A DNA stretch of 50,966 bases from Prosthecobacter debontii (lineage in GTDB: Bacteria > Verrucomicrobiota > Verrucomicrobiia > Verrucomicrobiales > Verrucomicrobiaceae). Both the position numbers and the translations under genes were made by a program. How positions within the stretch are numbered: the stretch's first letter is position 1; every line of letters starts with the position of its first letter. The notes below the pieces were generated by a model. That model searched no databases. It was not told the DNA's origin and saw nothing but the letters and a program-made list of their open reading frames with translations. Below are positions 42,734 to 50,966 of this stretch, in pieces. The stretch lies in assembly GCA_945860295.1 (NCBI GenBank), contig CAMAQH010000028.1:1-50966 (forward strand), written 5' to 3'.

Positions 42734-45529
42734 TCAGTGTGCCTCCAGCCAGTTGGTTCCTGTGCCAGCCTCGACTTCGACGGGCACATCTCCCAGAGAC
42801 AATGCATTGCGCATCTCTTCGAGAATGATTGCCTTGGCTTGCTCCACCTCAGCGACAGGCACTTCAAAGAGTAACTCATCATGCACCTGCAGCAACATGC
42901 GTGTCCTCAATCCCACCTTCCGAAGCGCGTTTGCCACGTTGATCATCGCCAGCTTGATCATGTCGGCGGCGGTGCCCTGGATCGGCGTGTTCATCGCCAT
43001 ACGCTCGGCTCCGCCACGGATGGTGGCATTACTGCTGCCGATGTCGCGGATGTAGCGGCGGCGGCCCGTGATGGTCTCGACATAGCCATGCTTTTTCGCA
43101 TCGGCCACGATCTGCTCCATGTAGCGCTGCACGCCGGGAAACTGCTTGAAGTAATTCTCGATAATCGTCGCCGCCTCGCCACGAGGGATGCCGAGTCTTT
43201 GCGCCAAACCAAAAGCGCTGATGCCATAGATGATGCCAAAATTCACCATCTTGGCCGTGCGCCGCATCTCTGGCAGCACGCCATCAAGTGGCACGCCATA
43301 AACACGCGCGGCGGTGGCCTGATGAATGTCCAAGCCATTTTGGAAAGCCTCAATCATGGCCGGATCTTCGCTGATCGCTGCCATGACGCGCAGTTCCACC
43401 TGACTGTAGTCGGCGCTGAGCAGCACCCAGCCCTCCTGACCCGATACAAAAGCTTTGCGGATCTCTTTGCCCGAGTCAGAGCGGATCGGAATGTTTTGCA
43501 GATTCGGATGGCTCGATGCCATGCGTCCCGTGGCGGCCATGAGTTGATGGAAAGTCGTGTGAATTCGACCTGTGACGCGCGAGACTGTTTCTGGCAATGC
43601 ATCGACATAGGTGTTCTTCAGCTTCGTCACCTCCCGATAATCCAGGATGTCCGAGATGATGGGATGCGTGCCCATGAGCGACTGCAAGACCTGCTCATTT
43701 GTCTGATACTGCCCCGTCGCCGTCTTCTTCGGCTTCTCCATGAGCTTCAGCTTCTCAAAGAGCACCTCACCGAGCTGCTTCGGGCTGTTCAAATTGAAGG
43801 GCGTCCCTGCGGCATCATGGATCTGCTTGTGCAGAATGTTCGCACGCTTTTCCAACTCCAGGCCAAATTCACGCAGCGCCTGCACGTCGATCGACACACC
43901 TGCGTTTTCCATGCTGGTGAGCACCGGCAGCAGCGGACACTCGATCTCATGGAACACACGATCAGCGCCAAACGCGGTCAGCAGTGGCCGCATTTTTTCG
44001 GCTAGCTGCCACGTCACGTCCGCATCCTCAGCCGCATAGTCGGTGATCTTTTGGGGATCTATCTCTGCCACATCAGCCATGGTGGTCTGGCTGAAGAGAT
44101 CGTTCTTCTCCGTTCCAATCAGCGCTGTGATCGGCACTGGCGCATAGCCGAGCATGGACTCCGAAAGGTAGTCCATCCCATGCCGCTGATCCGGCTCGAT
44201 CAAGGAATGCGCCAGCATCGTGTCGAAGTAAGGTCCAGCGACGTCAACCCCGTGAGCGAACAGAACACTGAGATCGAACTTTAGGTTATGACCGATCTTC
44301 TCGATGCCTGATTGCGCAAGCACTTCACGGAACTCCTCCAACACCTTCTTTGCCTCTGCCTTGTCACGCGGAAACAGCGCAAAGTAACCTTCATGCGCCT
44401 GCCATGAGAAAGCGATGCCGACAATCTGCGTGTCGCGCGGATCGAGTGATGTCGTTTCCAAATCAAAGCAGAAGCGTGGCTGCTGTGTTAATGCCGCGAT
44501 GAGCTTCACTCGATCATCACAACTGTGGACGAGGTGATAGCTGTGTTCGGTGTCTGCGATTGTCTTTGCAGCGCTTGCGGGCTCGGCAGCGAAGAGATCG
44601 GCTGAGGCCTCCGCGCTCGGAGCCTGTGTAACCAGGCGACCACGCCCTGCCTTAAACTCATCACCAAACACGCGGCGACCGAGCGAGTTGAATTCAAACT
44701 CAGTGAACAGCGCCTTCAAGGCCTCATCGTCGTGTCCTTTCACACTTAGATCGTCGAGAGCCACTTCGAGCGGAGCGTCATGCATGATGGTGGCGAGCTG
44801 TTTTGAGAGCAGCGCCTTGTCCACATTCTGCTCCACCTTCTCACGCTGCTTGCCTTTGAGCTGCGCCGCATTGGCGATCACGTTTTCCACGCTGCCGTAT
44901 TGCTGAATGAGCGCTGTAGCAGTCTTCTCACCAAAGCCTGGTATACCCGGAATGTTATCCACCGCATCACCCATCAGCGCTAGAATATCGACGACCTGCT
45001 CCGGCCGCTCGATGCCCCAACGCTCGCAGATTTCCTTCACGCCGAGTATCTCGACCTCATTGCCCTGGCGGCCTGGTTTGTAGATCTTCACCGACTCCGA
45101 CACGAGTTGCCCGAAGTCCTTGTCCGGCGTGACCATGAAGGTTTCAAAATCCTTTCCCTCCGAGCGCTTAGCCAAGATGCCGATGATGTCATCTGCCTCG
45201 TAACCATCGCGAGTCAGCAGCGGGATCTGCATCGCTGCGCAGAGCCGGTGAATCTGCGGGATCGCACTGGCGATGTCCTCTGGCATCTCTTCGCGCTGTG
45301 CTTTGTATTCGGGGAATATCTCATGTCGCGGCGTAGGCGCTGACGTGTCCAACACCACCGCCAGATGGGTCGGCGTCTGGTTTTTGAGGATGTCCAAAAG
45401 CGTGTTGGCAAAGCCATACAACGCGGAGGTGTTCAGGCCATCGCTGGTGCGGATCGGAGCTTTGATGAAAGCAAAGTGCGCGCGGTAAAGCAGCGCCATG
45501 CCATCGAGAAGGAAAAGACGTTTGGACAT
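42734..45529 (-). CDS. polA: DNA polymerase I
   Basis: A 931-residue three-domain polymerase for Okazaki fragment processing and repair. The 5' nuclease domain starts MSKRLFLLDGMALLYRAHFA and includes GYEADDIIGILAKR and GDAVDNIPGIPGFGEKTA. The 3'-5' exonuclease domain retains its acidic residues (FDLETTSLDPRDTQ, IGHNLKFDLSVL, YAAEDADVTW), so proofreading should be active. The polymerase domain has LLSADYSQVELRVMA, KMVNFGIIYGISAFG and LLQVHDELLFEVP. A gggag stretch precedes the start. Length is typical. It stands alone, 60 bases downstream of the large secreted propeller gene. Confidence 0.97.
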   Translation of the reverse strand: MSKRLFLLDGMALLYRAHFAFIKAPIRTSDGLNTSALYGFANTLLDILKNQTPTHLAVVLDTSAPTPRHEIFPEYKAQREEMPEDIASAIPQIHRLCAAMQIPLLTRDGYEADDIIGILAKRSEGKDFETFMVTPDKDFGQLVSESVKIYKPGRQGNEVEILGVKEICERWGIERPEQVVDILALMGDAVDNIPGIPGFGEKTATALIQQYGSVENVIANAAQLKGKQREKVEQNVDKALLSKQLATIMHDAPLEVALDDLSVKGHDDEALKALFTEFEFNSLGRRVFGDEFKAGRGRLVTQAPSAEASADLFAAEPASAAKTIADTEHSYHLVHSCDDRVKLIAALTQQPRFCFDLETTSLDPRDTQIVGIAFSWQAHEGYFALFPRDKAEAKKVLEEFREVLAQSGIEKIGHNLKFDLSVLFAHGVDVAGPYFDTMLAHSLIEPDQRHGMDYLSESMLGYAPVPITALIGTEKNDLFSQTTMADVAEIDPQKITDYAAEDADVTWQLAEKMRPLLTAFGADRVFHEIECPLLPVLTSMENAGVSIDVQALREFGLELEKRANILHKQIHDAAGTPFNLNSPKQLGEVLFEKLKLMEKPKKTATGQYQTNEQVLQSLMGTHPIISDILDYREVTKLKNTYVDALPETVSRVTGRIHTTFHQLMAATGRMASSHPNLQNIPIRSDSGKEIRKAFVSGQEGWVLLSADYSQVELRVMAAISEDPAMIEAFQNGLDIHQATAARVYGVPLDGVLPEMRRTAKMVNFGIIYGISAFGLAQRLGIPRGEAATIIENYFKQFPGVQRYMEQIVADAKKHGYVETITGRRRYIRDIGSSNATIRGGAERMAMNTPIQGTAADMIKLAMINVANALRKVGLRTRMLLQVHDELLFEVPVAEVEQAKAIILEEMRNALSLGDVPVEVEAGTGTNWLEAH

Positions 45530-45589
45530 TCGTCTCCCAGACTAGCGGAGATGCGCCCGGTGAGAAGCAGGAAGTGATGTGGAAGTCAC

Positions 45590-48001
45590 TTACTCATACT
45601 TCAACCACGCCGTCACCGTGGCATCCGTGTTGCTGGTAAAGCGCAGCCAGTAGGCACCGAAGGAGGCTGGGAGGTCGTGTTCGACATCCTCGCCTGGAGA
45701 GACATCGAAGCTGCGGTAGGTCACCCAACTGCCGGTACCGGTGATGTCGGCTTCGATAGTGATTCGTGTCACCGTGTCAGTGCTGAGGGTGAGGTGCTTC
45801 TCGTCGTAGCCCGTGAAGAGGTAGGGATCGCTTGATTTGCCAGATGTGACTTTGGTGTCCTTCCAGGGGCCGCCTTCTCCGCGTGCTTTGCCGAACTGCC
45901 AGAGATCATCCACTGCGCCGACCCATAGCGCCGTTTTATCATCGCTGGAGCGGACGATGTGTCCGCCCTGCGCGTCGCTGCGCACACCACTCATGACGAG
46001 AAGGCCTCGATAGCTGGCATAGTCCTTGATGCGACGATTGTGAGTGGTGACTGGTCGGACCTTCGCGAAGCCGCCTGCATTCTCCGCTGGCAGCTCGAAG
46101 AAAGTACCTCCTGCATTGAAAAGGTCGCGCTCCGTGCAGACCTCGCGGCAGACGCGCTCAGCACCCAGAAGGCCCGCTTTGTCCAGCGCCGATGTGCCGC
46201 GAGGGAGACGCCAGCGGCCTCTGGCATCCACATAGAGGATGGATGCTTCATCAAACGTGAGCACTTCGGTCGGGATGGCCGCGTTCTTGGCAGTCCACTC
46301 CATGCCAGCTGCATCATCGACGGGCTTCAGGTCAAAGGTTGCTCCCATGTCGTAGCAGGTCGAATCCTCAGTGACATATCTGAGGCTGCGGAAACCGGCG
46401 CCACGAGCGAGCATGACACCTCCCGTGACTTCTTTGTCCTCAGGCTTCGCGATGCCATCAAACATGGTGGCGGCTTCGGTGGAGCGGGTGTCGTCGTTTC
46501 GATAATGGAAGATGGCGGAGACTTTGGGGCCGTCTTGCTGCGCCTTCAATCGTACCCACACTCCAGTCTGATCGGCAGGGAAGTCCACCCAGAGATTGCC
46601 TGCATGCTCCAACCGATGCTTCGAGACTTCCTTCCACTGGCCATCGCCTTTCTCATCGACTTCAAAAATGAAGGCGTCGCTTTGGGCTGCCACGAGCTGC
46701 AACGAGCGATGCTTGTATCCTGCGAAGAGATAGGGTTCGCTGACATCGCCAGCTTTCACGGCATCATCCATCCACACCGCTCCACGACCAATCACCGGGC
46801 CGAGTTGATCGAGCTTTGAAGGCTCTACAAACCAGAGATTCGACTGCGATTCACCCGGTCCGGCGAGCTTGCCTTTGGCTTTGCGGACGTTCAAGAATTC
46901 CTTGTTCGCCGAGTCATCGCAGCCGAGCACGACGCGATCTCCCCAGCGAGCAAAGTCGCCGATGACTTTGAGGTAATTGCTGCGCGGGGCGATGCCAGCG
47001 CTGTTGGCAGGCGAGAAGGTCTTTGGAAACTTCCAGAACGCGCCGTGCATGGTCATGAGCAGGCTGTCTTCGCCAATGTCGCGGATGCGTGGCCACTCGG
47101 TGTTCCAACCGTGCGCGCCATCATAGCTGTGGCTGGACTTCGGCAGGCGGTAGCTGTGCCATTTGCCTGCATCAAGGCACATGAGGACGAGCGAGCGATG
47201 ATCCCAGCCCACGCTCCAGATCGGATCGGTTTCAGGATGCTCGTTGCCACTGATACCGCCGGGACCAGTGACTTCGGTGAATTGATTTCGCCGCACGAGC
47301 TGCCAGTCATCGCCATGCTTGGTCCATTCACCGAGGGCACCGCTCGGCGTGGCGGGATCTGTGAGCACACGTTTGTCGTGGTCGCCATTGTTGGCATACA
47401 CGACACGGCCCTGGCCGCTGAAGAGTCCCTTACCGTGGTAGCCAGGCAGTTTGGAGCCATATTGAGCCAGCCTGCTCTCGTCCGAAAAACCTTTCTTGAT
47501 GCCGTTGCCATCGCGAATGTGGCCTGTGACTTCCAGCGTCTTCATATCCACCTCATACAATCCTTCCTCCATCGTGGCGTAGAACACCTTGTTCGCCGGA
47601 TCAGTCAGATGCCGCGCGTTGCCCGTGAGGCGTCCCGACATCTTTGCAGGTGGGATCACGCGCACCTTTCTCTCCGCGTCGATGAGATACGGACCGATGA
47701 GCAACTGCTGTGTCTCGCGATGGATCATGCGGTTCGCCGGCGTGCCACCGACGCTCTCAGGCCGGATGACCTGCTCTAGGCCAGGCGTGATCTCGTAAAA
47801 CTTATCGCTCGATCCAAAGGGCAGATGCGGCCCATAAGTGATGACCCACAGCCGGTCCGCCCACGGCACCACCGCACCCGTGCCGCACTCGCCTTCCTTA
47901 TTAAACATGGCCAGATGCGGGTAGATGCCGCTGATCTGGCGTGGCTCCTCCGCATAAAGCAGGGCGGTGGCAAAAAGAAGACTGATTGTGATTCGTCGCA
48001 T
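45590..48001 (-). CDS. Large secreted propeller-like protein of unknown function
   Basis: An 803-residue secreted protein, signal peptide MRRITISLLFATALLYAEE. The first ~400 residues look like a propeller or quinoprotein-like fold (DRLWVITYGPHLPFGSSDKF, FYATMEEGLYEVDMKTLE, SLLMTMHGAFWKFPK). Two similar segments follow, near residues 425-490 and 700-790: SEPYLFAGYKHRSLQLVA and SDPYLFTGYDEKHLTLST, each ending in a WVTYR/QWKEVSKHRL strand and a LPASFGAYWLRF / VDFPADQTGVWVRL strand. This internal duplication suggests a repeated beta-module. No catalytic motif is recognised. Divergent from the AraC-type regulator with a shared 78-base region, so it may be its target. Confidence 0.8.
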   Translation of the reverse strand: MRRITISLLFATALLYAEEPRQISGIYPHLAMFNKEGECGTGAVVPWADRLWVITYGPHLPFGSSDKFYEITPGLEQVIRPESVGGTPANRMIHRETQQLLIGPYLIDAERKVRVIPPAKMSGRLTGNARHLTDPANKVFYATMEEGLYEVDMKTLEVTGHIRDGNGIKKGFSDESRLAQYGSKLPGYHGKGLFSGQGRVVYANNGDHDKRVLTDPATPSGALGEWTKHGDDWQLVRRNQFTEVTGPGGISGNEHPETDPIWSVGWDHRSLVLMCLDAGKWHSYRLPKSSHSYDGAHGWNTEWPRIRDIGEDSLLMTMHGAFWKFPKTFSPANSAGIAPRSNYLKVIGDFARWGDRVVLGCDDSANKEFLNVRKAKGKLAGPGESQSNLWFVEPSKLDQLGPVIGRGAVWMDDAVKAGDVSEPYLFAGYKHRSLQLVAAQSDAFIFEVDEKGDGQWKEVSKHRLEHAGNLWVDFPADQTGVWVRLKAQQDGPKVSAIFHYRNDDTRSTEAATMFDGIAKPEDKEVTGGVMLARGAGFRSLRYVTEDSTCYDMGATFDLKPVDDAAGMEWTAKNAAIPTEVLTFDEASILYVDARGRWRLPRGTSALDKAGLLGAERVCREVCTERDLFNAGGTFFELPAENAGGFAKVRPVTTHNRRIKDYASYRGLLVMSGVRSDAQGGHIVRSSDDKTALWVGAVDDLWQFGKARGEGGPWKDTKVTSGKSSDPYLFTGYDEKHLTLSTDTVTRITIEADITGTGSWVTYRSFDVSPGEDVEHDLPASFGAYWLRFTSNTDATVTAWLKYE

Positions 48002-48079
48002 CTACTCACTTCACACAAAAAGCAGCGGCATGGCAAGTCGCACCGCTTATGCTGAATGGAAATCACTTACATCCACTGC

Positions 48080-48970
48080 ATGGCACGCCGAACTGCAACC
48101 ACGTTACTACCGCCCGCCGTCTGGCAGAGCCTGACCTTCGAATGGCTATGGGTGTATCACGGTCATGTGCCACGATTAGAAGAATGGTCGGCGGAGATCA
48201 CGGTGCCAGCGGGCTGGTTCTGGGTGGAGAAAGGACAGGCGCGAATTCAAGCAGATGGGCGCGAGATCATCGTGAAAGCAGGGCAAAGTTTTTTCACCGC
48301 GCCAGGCACACGCCGCCAATGGTTCGCGGCTGGCACGCGGTTGTGGTCCGTGGGGTTTCGCAGCCAATGGCCGGACGGAATGCCTGTCTTCGGCGCAGGT
48401 CTGAATATCGCCCATGGCTGCACCAAAACGCCCCGGCTGCTTGAGGCGACTCAGGCACTTTTCTTGGCTGTTCATGGCCGGAAGAAAGAGATCATTTATC
48501 ACGAAGGCATCGCATCTGCTTCACGGAGCATAAGCGATTGGTGCAAACATGAGGCCGCTTTTCGTCATTGGTTCAGTGTCTATGTCAGCACGCTAGAGCG
48601 GCTCGGCATCGCGCCCCAAGAACGAGCCAGCACCCAGAATCGGCGGCTTGATGAATTGCTGCGTGGCTTGAATGACTGGCCTCTCGATCAGCCGCTCAAG
48701 CTCACCCTTTTGGAATCAGGCAGTCAGCTCAGCGCTCGGCACATTCATGATCTGCTGCGCTCTCAGCTCGGCATGACCGCCCTGGCCTGGCTGGAGCGAC
48801 GCAGGCTCGACGCTGCCCGCCAGCGACTGACAAGTGAAGACACCGCGCTCAAAGAGATCGCCTTTGCCCTCGGCTTCCGGCATCCACCGCACTTCACAGC
48901 GTGGTTCAAACGGCACACAGGCATGACACCAACGGCGTTTCGCGAAGTAGGTGGAATAAGTGGAGCTTAG
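48080..48970 (+). CDS. AraC family transcriptional regulator
   Basis: A 296-residue regulator. The N-terminal part is a cupin-like sensing domain (ITVPAGWFWVEKGQARIQAD, VKAGQSFFTAPGTRRQWF); the C-terminal ~100 residues hold the two helix-turn-helix units of AraC/XylS proteins, ending in the hallmark DTALKEIAFALGFRHPPHFT and WFKRHTGMTPTAFR. The ATG at 48080 is chosen; an in-frame ATG at 48056 adds 8 residues. It is divergent from the 803-residue secreted protein. The AraC class usually activates sugar-utilisation genes when a ligand binds the cupin part; the ligand is unknown. Confidence 0.9.
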   Translation: MARRTATTLLPPAVWQSLTFEWLWVYHGHVPRLEEWSAEITVPAGWFWVEKGQARIQADGREIIVKAGQSFFTAPGTRRQWFAAGTRLWSVGFRSQWPDGMPVFGAGLNIAHGCTKTPRLLEATQALFLAVHGRKKEIIYHEGIASASRSISDWCKHEAAFRHWFSVYVSTLERLGIAPQERASTQNRRLDELLRGLNDWPLDQPLKLTLLESGSQLSARHIHDLLRSQLGMTALAWLERRRLDAARQRLTSEDTALKEIAFALGFRHPPHFTAWFKRHTGMTPTAFREVGGISGA

Positions 48971-48973
48971 AAA

Positions 48974-49054
48974 GTGTCAGCGGCAATAAGCGCACCGTCA
49001 CCGATACTGACACGGCCAGAATGGCAGAATTTGGCGGTTATGACACACCGTGCT
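48974..49054. mobile_element. Possible relic of an insertion sequence end (IS21-like)
   Basis: Directly after the AraC stop, gtgtcag (48974-48980) and ctgacac (49007-49013) form an inverted pair, followed by a second tgacac at about 49039. The order tgtca, 12 bases, gcacc resembles termini of IS21-family elements, which have TGTCA ends followed by a GCACC block. No transposase is present. The rest of the 48971-49282 gap shows nothing recognisable apart from the cupin promoter region. Confidence 0.3.
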
Positions 49055-49282
49055 GTGATCGTATTGACCAACTCCTTGCCTGTGGGAATGAAACTAGCGT
49101 CGAGCAAGAACCTTGTAGTGAACAAAAGTTTGACCTTGGTATGAAGTCCCACTCAAGCCCGGCCTCAGAGGGAATATGTATTGTTCGCTACTCGCGCTGG
49201 ATTAGAGCTGAGTCCTGCGCAGTTAGAACGCAATCCGCACTCGCAGTTTGCCTGATCAACGACTTCCGCTAGGATCACGCCC

Positions 49283-49732
49283 ATGTCAGACTCACCCGCC
49301 CGCTTTGTACAGATCGACGATGCCGCCCGCGAAACCAATCCGTGGACGAACAACGAATGGCTCTGCCGACCTGATTTGGTGGAGGCAGACAAGCTGCTGC
49401 TGGTGCGAGCCAACATGGACCCGATGCATTGCCATCCTTTTCATTTTCATCCGCATCGGGAAGAGATCATCTATGTGATCTATGGCCGCGCCGAGCAGTG
49501 GGTGGGTAATGAGTATCGCATCCTCAAAGCTGGCGAGATGGCGCACATCCCGGCTGGCGTGATTCATGGGACTTTCAATCCACACCAAGAGCCGCTCGTC
49601 TTCCTCGCCATCCTTTCGCCAGCCAAGCTGCCGGAAGATCTCGCCGCAGTGACCGATCCTCAAGATGTCTCTGCTCAGGAGCCCTGGGCCAGTCTTCGTA
49701 AAGGCATGGCCGAATGCCAGACGCTGGCCTGA
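49283..49732 (+). CDS. Cupin domain protein
   Basis: A 149-residue single-domain cupin. Motif 1 is CHPFHFHPHREEIIYVIYG, unusually His-rich, with the usual two His and a Glu as metal ligands; motif 2 is AGEMAHIPAGVIHGTFN with the final His. The YVIYGRAEQWVGNEYRIL strands join them. The cupin fold serves many metal-dependent enzymes and sugar isomerases; nothing here narrows the reaction. No signal peptide. Stands 91 bases before the Dabb gene, with a 10-base tandem repeat between them. Confidence 0.85.
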   Translation: MSDSPARFVQIDDAARETNPWTNNEWLCRPDLVEADKLLLVRANMDPMHCHPFHFHPHREEIIYVIYGRAEQWVGNEYRILKAGEMAHIPAGVIHGTFNPHQEPLVFLAILSPAKLPEDLAAVTDPQDVSAQEPWASLRKGMAECQTLA

Positions 49733-49766
49733 TAGAAGTTGGCCATTGTTTGCCGTTGTTTTAAAA

Positions 49767-49808
49767 CCATTGCCAACCACTGCAATCCATCGCAAACCAC
49801 AGCCAACC
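49767..49808. repeat. Decanucleotide tandem repeat (four units)
   Basis: Four imperfect 10-base units in a row: ccattgccaa, ccactgcaat, ccatcgcaaa, ccacagccaa, then cc. They fill most of the gap between the cupin and Dabb genes. A roughly inverted partner (ggccattgtttgccgttg) precedes them at 49741-49758, so a hairpin is possible. Confidence 0.75.
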
Positions 49809-49823
49809 TCCCCGCGCTCTTCA

Positions 49824-50189
49824 ATGAAACTTCTCCTCACACTCACCGCCACACTCCTTCTCATGACCTCCGCCCCTGCTGCTGATGCCCCTTACCGCCA
49901 TGTTGTGTTCTTTAAATTCAAAGACAGCGCCACACCTGAGCAGGTGCAGGTCGTCGAGAAGGCATTCATCGAACTCGCCAAGAAGGTGGACACGGTGAAA
50001 GCTTTTGAGTGGGGCACCAATGTGAGTCCCGAAGACAAAAATGATGGCTTCACTCATTGCTTTTTGGTGACCTTTGCTGACAAGGCTGGACTCGATGTCT
50101 ATCTGCCGCATCCCGCCCACGGCGAGTTCGTGAGCCAACTCAAGCCGATCATCGATAAGGTCTGCGTGCTCGACTACGTGGCGAAGTAA
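49824..50189 (+). CDS. Secreted Dabb (stress-responsive alpha/beta barrel) domain protein
   Basis: A 121-residue secreted protein: signal peptide MKLLLTLTATLLLMTSAPAA, then one Dabb domain (YRHVVFFKFKDSATPEQVQV, FEWGTNVSPEDKNDGF and DVYLPHPAHGEFVSQLKPII). Dabb proteins form dimeric beta-barrels that bind small hydrophobic or aromatic ligands, and some are enzymes. Secreted forms are common in Planctomycetes and Verrucomicrobia but uncharacterised. Upstream in-frame codons overlap the cupin gene and are not family-like. Followed by a strong terminator. Confidence 0.9.
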   Translation: MKLLLTLTATLLLMTSAPAADAPYRHVVFFKFKDSATPEQVQVVEKAFIELAKKVDTVKAFEWGTNVSPEDKNDGFTHCFLVTFADKAGLDVYLPHPAHGEFVSQLKPIIDKVCVLDYVAK

Positions 50190-50204
50190 ACTCTCAACGA
50201 CACA

Positions 50205-50246
50205 AAAAAGGACGAGCTGGTTTTGAAGCCAGTCTCGTCCTTTTTC
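50205..50246. terminator. Bidirectional rho-independent terminator
   Basis: The stem aaaaaggacgag-ctgg pairs with ccag-t-ctcgtccttttt around the loop ttttgaag, with one bulged base. An A-tract on the left and a T-tract on the right let it work for both the Dabb gene (plus) and the convergent aminotransferase gene (minus), whose stop is 11 bases away. Confidence 0.93.
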
Positions 50247-50256
50247 ATTGAGATGA

Positions 50257-50966
50257 TCAACGACGGCGAACTTCGTTCACGAACTCTTCCATCAGGTCCA
50301 TCGCCTTCACGATGAGTTCTGGAGCAGTCGCATAACAGCAGCGGACGAAGCCTTCACCGGCCGCACCAAAGGCACTACCTGGGACCACGGCCACGCTCTT
50401 TTTCTCCAACAAACCAAAAGCAAACTCCTTGCTTGTCAGACCCGTGCTGCGAATCTCAGGAAAGACATAAAACGCACCGCCTGGATTGAAGCAGTGCAGG
50501 CCCATGCCATTGAGTCGGGCAACGATGATATTGCGCCGCATCTCATAGCTTTGACGCATCTCTTCATAGGCTGAAGCGCCCATCTTGAGTGCCTCGATGC
50601 CGGCGATCTGGCTCATAATCGGCGCGCAGAGCATGCAATACTGATGAATCTTCATCATCGCCTCACGCAATGGCGCAGGCGCACAGGCATAACCCAGACG
50701 CCAGCCAGTCATGGCAAACGCTTTGCTAAAGCCATGGAGCAAAACAGTGCGCTCTCTCATGCCGGGATACTCGACGATGCTCTTGTGAGTGCGGCCATCA
50801 TAGAGCAGCTCGCAGTAGATCTCGTCGGTGAAGACAAACAAATCATGCTTCACGGCAAGGGCCGCGATCTTCTCCAGCTCTTCAGGTGGCATGATGCCAC
50901 CAGTCGGATTGGTGGGAAAGTTCAGCGCGATGATCTTGGTTTTGGGCGTGATCGCCTTTTCCACAT
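50257..50966 (-). CDS. Class I/II aminotransferase, C-terminal part (cut by window end)
   Basis: The last ~236 residues of a fold I PLP aminotransferase; the gene continues past the window. LNFPTNPTGGIMPPEELEKI, FVFTDEIYCELLYDG (Asp and Tyr) and HGFSKAFAMTGWRLGYA (PLP Lys) are the typical aspartate aminotransferase-type motifs, with VVPGSAFGAAGEGFVRCCYA near the end carrying the substrate-carboxylate Arg. The specificity cannot be fixed from this part; aspartate or aromatic aminotransferase, or an alternative MalY/PatB-like role, are options. A methionine within view (MEKAITPKTK) is internal, not the start. Confidence 0.92.
   Translation of the reverse strand, partial: VEKAITPKTKIIALNFPTNPTGGIMPPEELEKIAALAVKHDLFVFTDEIYCELLYDGRTHKSIVEYPGMRERTVLLHGFSKAFAMTGWRLGYACAPAPLREAMMKIHQYCMLCAPIMSQIAGIEALKMGASAYEEMRQSYEMRRNIIVARLNGMGLHCFNPGGAFYVFPEIRSTGLTSKEFAFGLLEKKSVAVVPGSAFGAAGEGFVRCCYATAPELIVKAMDLMEEFVNEVRRR

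Noticed and set aside
42881..44005. 374-codon plus-strand frame opposite polA
   Set aside because: The polA frame is complete with all three domains; the antisense translation is His/Arg-rich and has no recognisable domain.
48967..49152. 61-codon minus-strand frame behind the AraC gene with a hexapeptide-like stretch (VSIGDGALIAADT)
   Set aside because: Too short, overlaps the AraC 3' end and coincides with the possible IS end; no supporting context.
49292..49864. 190-codon minus-strand frame opposite the cupin gene
   Set aside because: The plus strand has both cupin motifs in order; the antisense frame extends across the repeat and lacks domain features.
1..50966. CRISPR arrays, prophage or integrase genes
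   Set aside because: No direct-repeat/spacer pattern of 25-40 base repeats, no Cas, phage structural or integrase motifs were found; the repeats present have periods of 7, 10 or 11 bases or are dispersed 63-base copies.

Overview
The window looks like a chromosome segment of a Verrucomicrobia-type bacterium (PVC group). This is an inference from gene content: an LL-diaminopimelate aminotransferase (dapL) close to aspartate kinase, many secreted Asp-box/BNR propeller proteins, a DUF6807 (PmoA-like) protein, M81, RraA and HpaI family enzymes and runs of Gfo/Idh/MocA oxidoreductases. Few genes have an obvious Shine-Dalgarno sequence. Many starts were therefore chosen from signal peptides, family length and 4-base stop/start overlaps.

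Layout. (1) 1-14574, minus strand: a long polycistronic run. Read 5' to 3' it holds a glutamate-1-semialdehyde-aminomutase-like aminotransferase, an M81 metallopeptidase, RidA, an amidohydrolase, two SDR dehydrogenases, two secreted sialidase-like proteins, a DUF6807 protein, a truncated sialidase-like duplicate, a sialate O-acetylesterase-like esterase and the intact sialidase-like copy. A plus-strand pair (small antitoxin-like protein plus retropepsin-like protein, 10786-11365) sits inside this run. (2) 14642-15754: a divergent GntR/LacI-type regulator. (3) 16039-23092, plus strand: an SGNH esterase, two secreted propeller glycosidase-like proteins and a 759-residue fusion of an amidohydrolase with a class III aminotransferase. 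(4) 23099-26673: a convergent sodium:solute symporter, then a plus-strand operon of two tandem Cys-rich proteins and a NanM-like kelch protein. (5) 26675-36002, minus strand: a nine-gene, mostly overlapping operon with two Gfo/Idh/MocA oxidoreductases, three secreted propellers, a DHDPS/NAL-type lyase, an RraA-like protein, an HpaI-like aldolase and an SDR. (6) 36165-50966: mostly housekeeping genes, namely dapL, a glutaredoxin-like protein, tRNA-Ser(CGA), an L,D-transpeptidase, aspartate kinase, prepilin peptidase, an apparently frameshifted VanX-like dipeptidase, polA, a large secreted propeller, an AraC regulator, a cupin, a Dabb protein and a truncated aminotransferase.

Functional reading (inference): regions 1-5 form a catabolic island. 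Secreted propellers and O-acyl esterases would open a decorated, perhaps acidic or amino-sugar glycan. A symporter would import the product, and SDR, Gfo/Idh, DHDPS/HpaI-type lyases, amidohydrolases and aminotransferases would break it down. Sialidase, O-acetylesterase, NanM-like, SSS and NAL-superfamily proteins occur together, which recalls nonulosonic acid use. The classical nanE/nanK/nagA/nagB genes are absent and the lyase is not a canonical NanA, so the substrate is open.

The most notable signals are the amidohydrolase-aminotransferase fusion, whose two halves also exist as separate genes in region 1; the near-identical sialidase duplicate cut by a three-copy intergenic repeat; several short-period (7, 10, 11 bp) repeat families, one of which encodes part of a signal peptide; and the retropepsin pair inside an operon.
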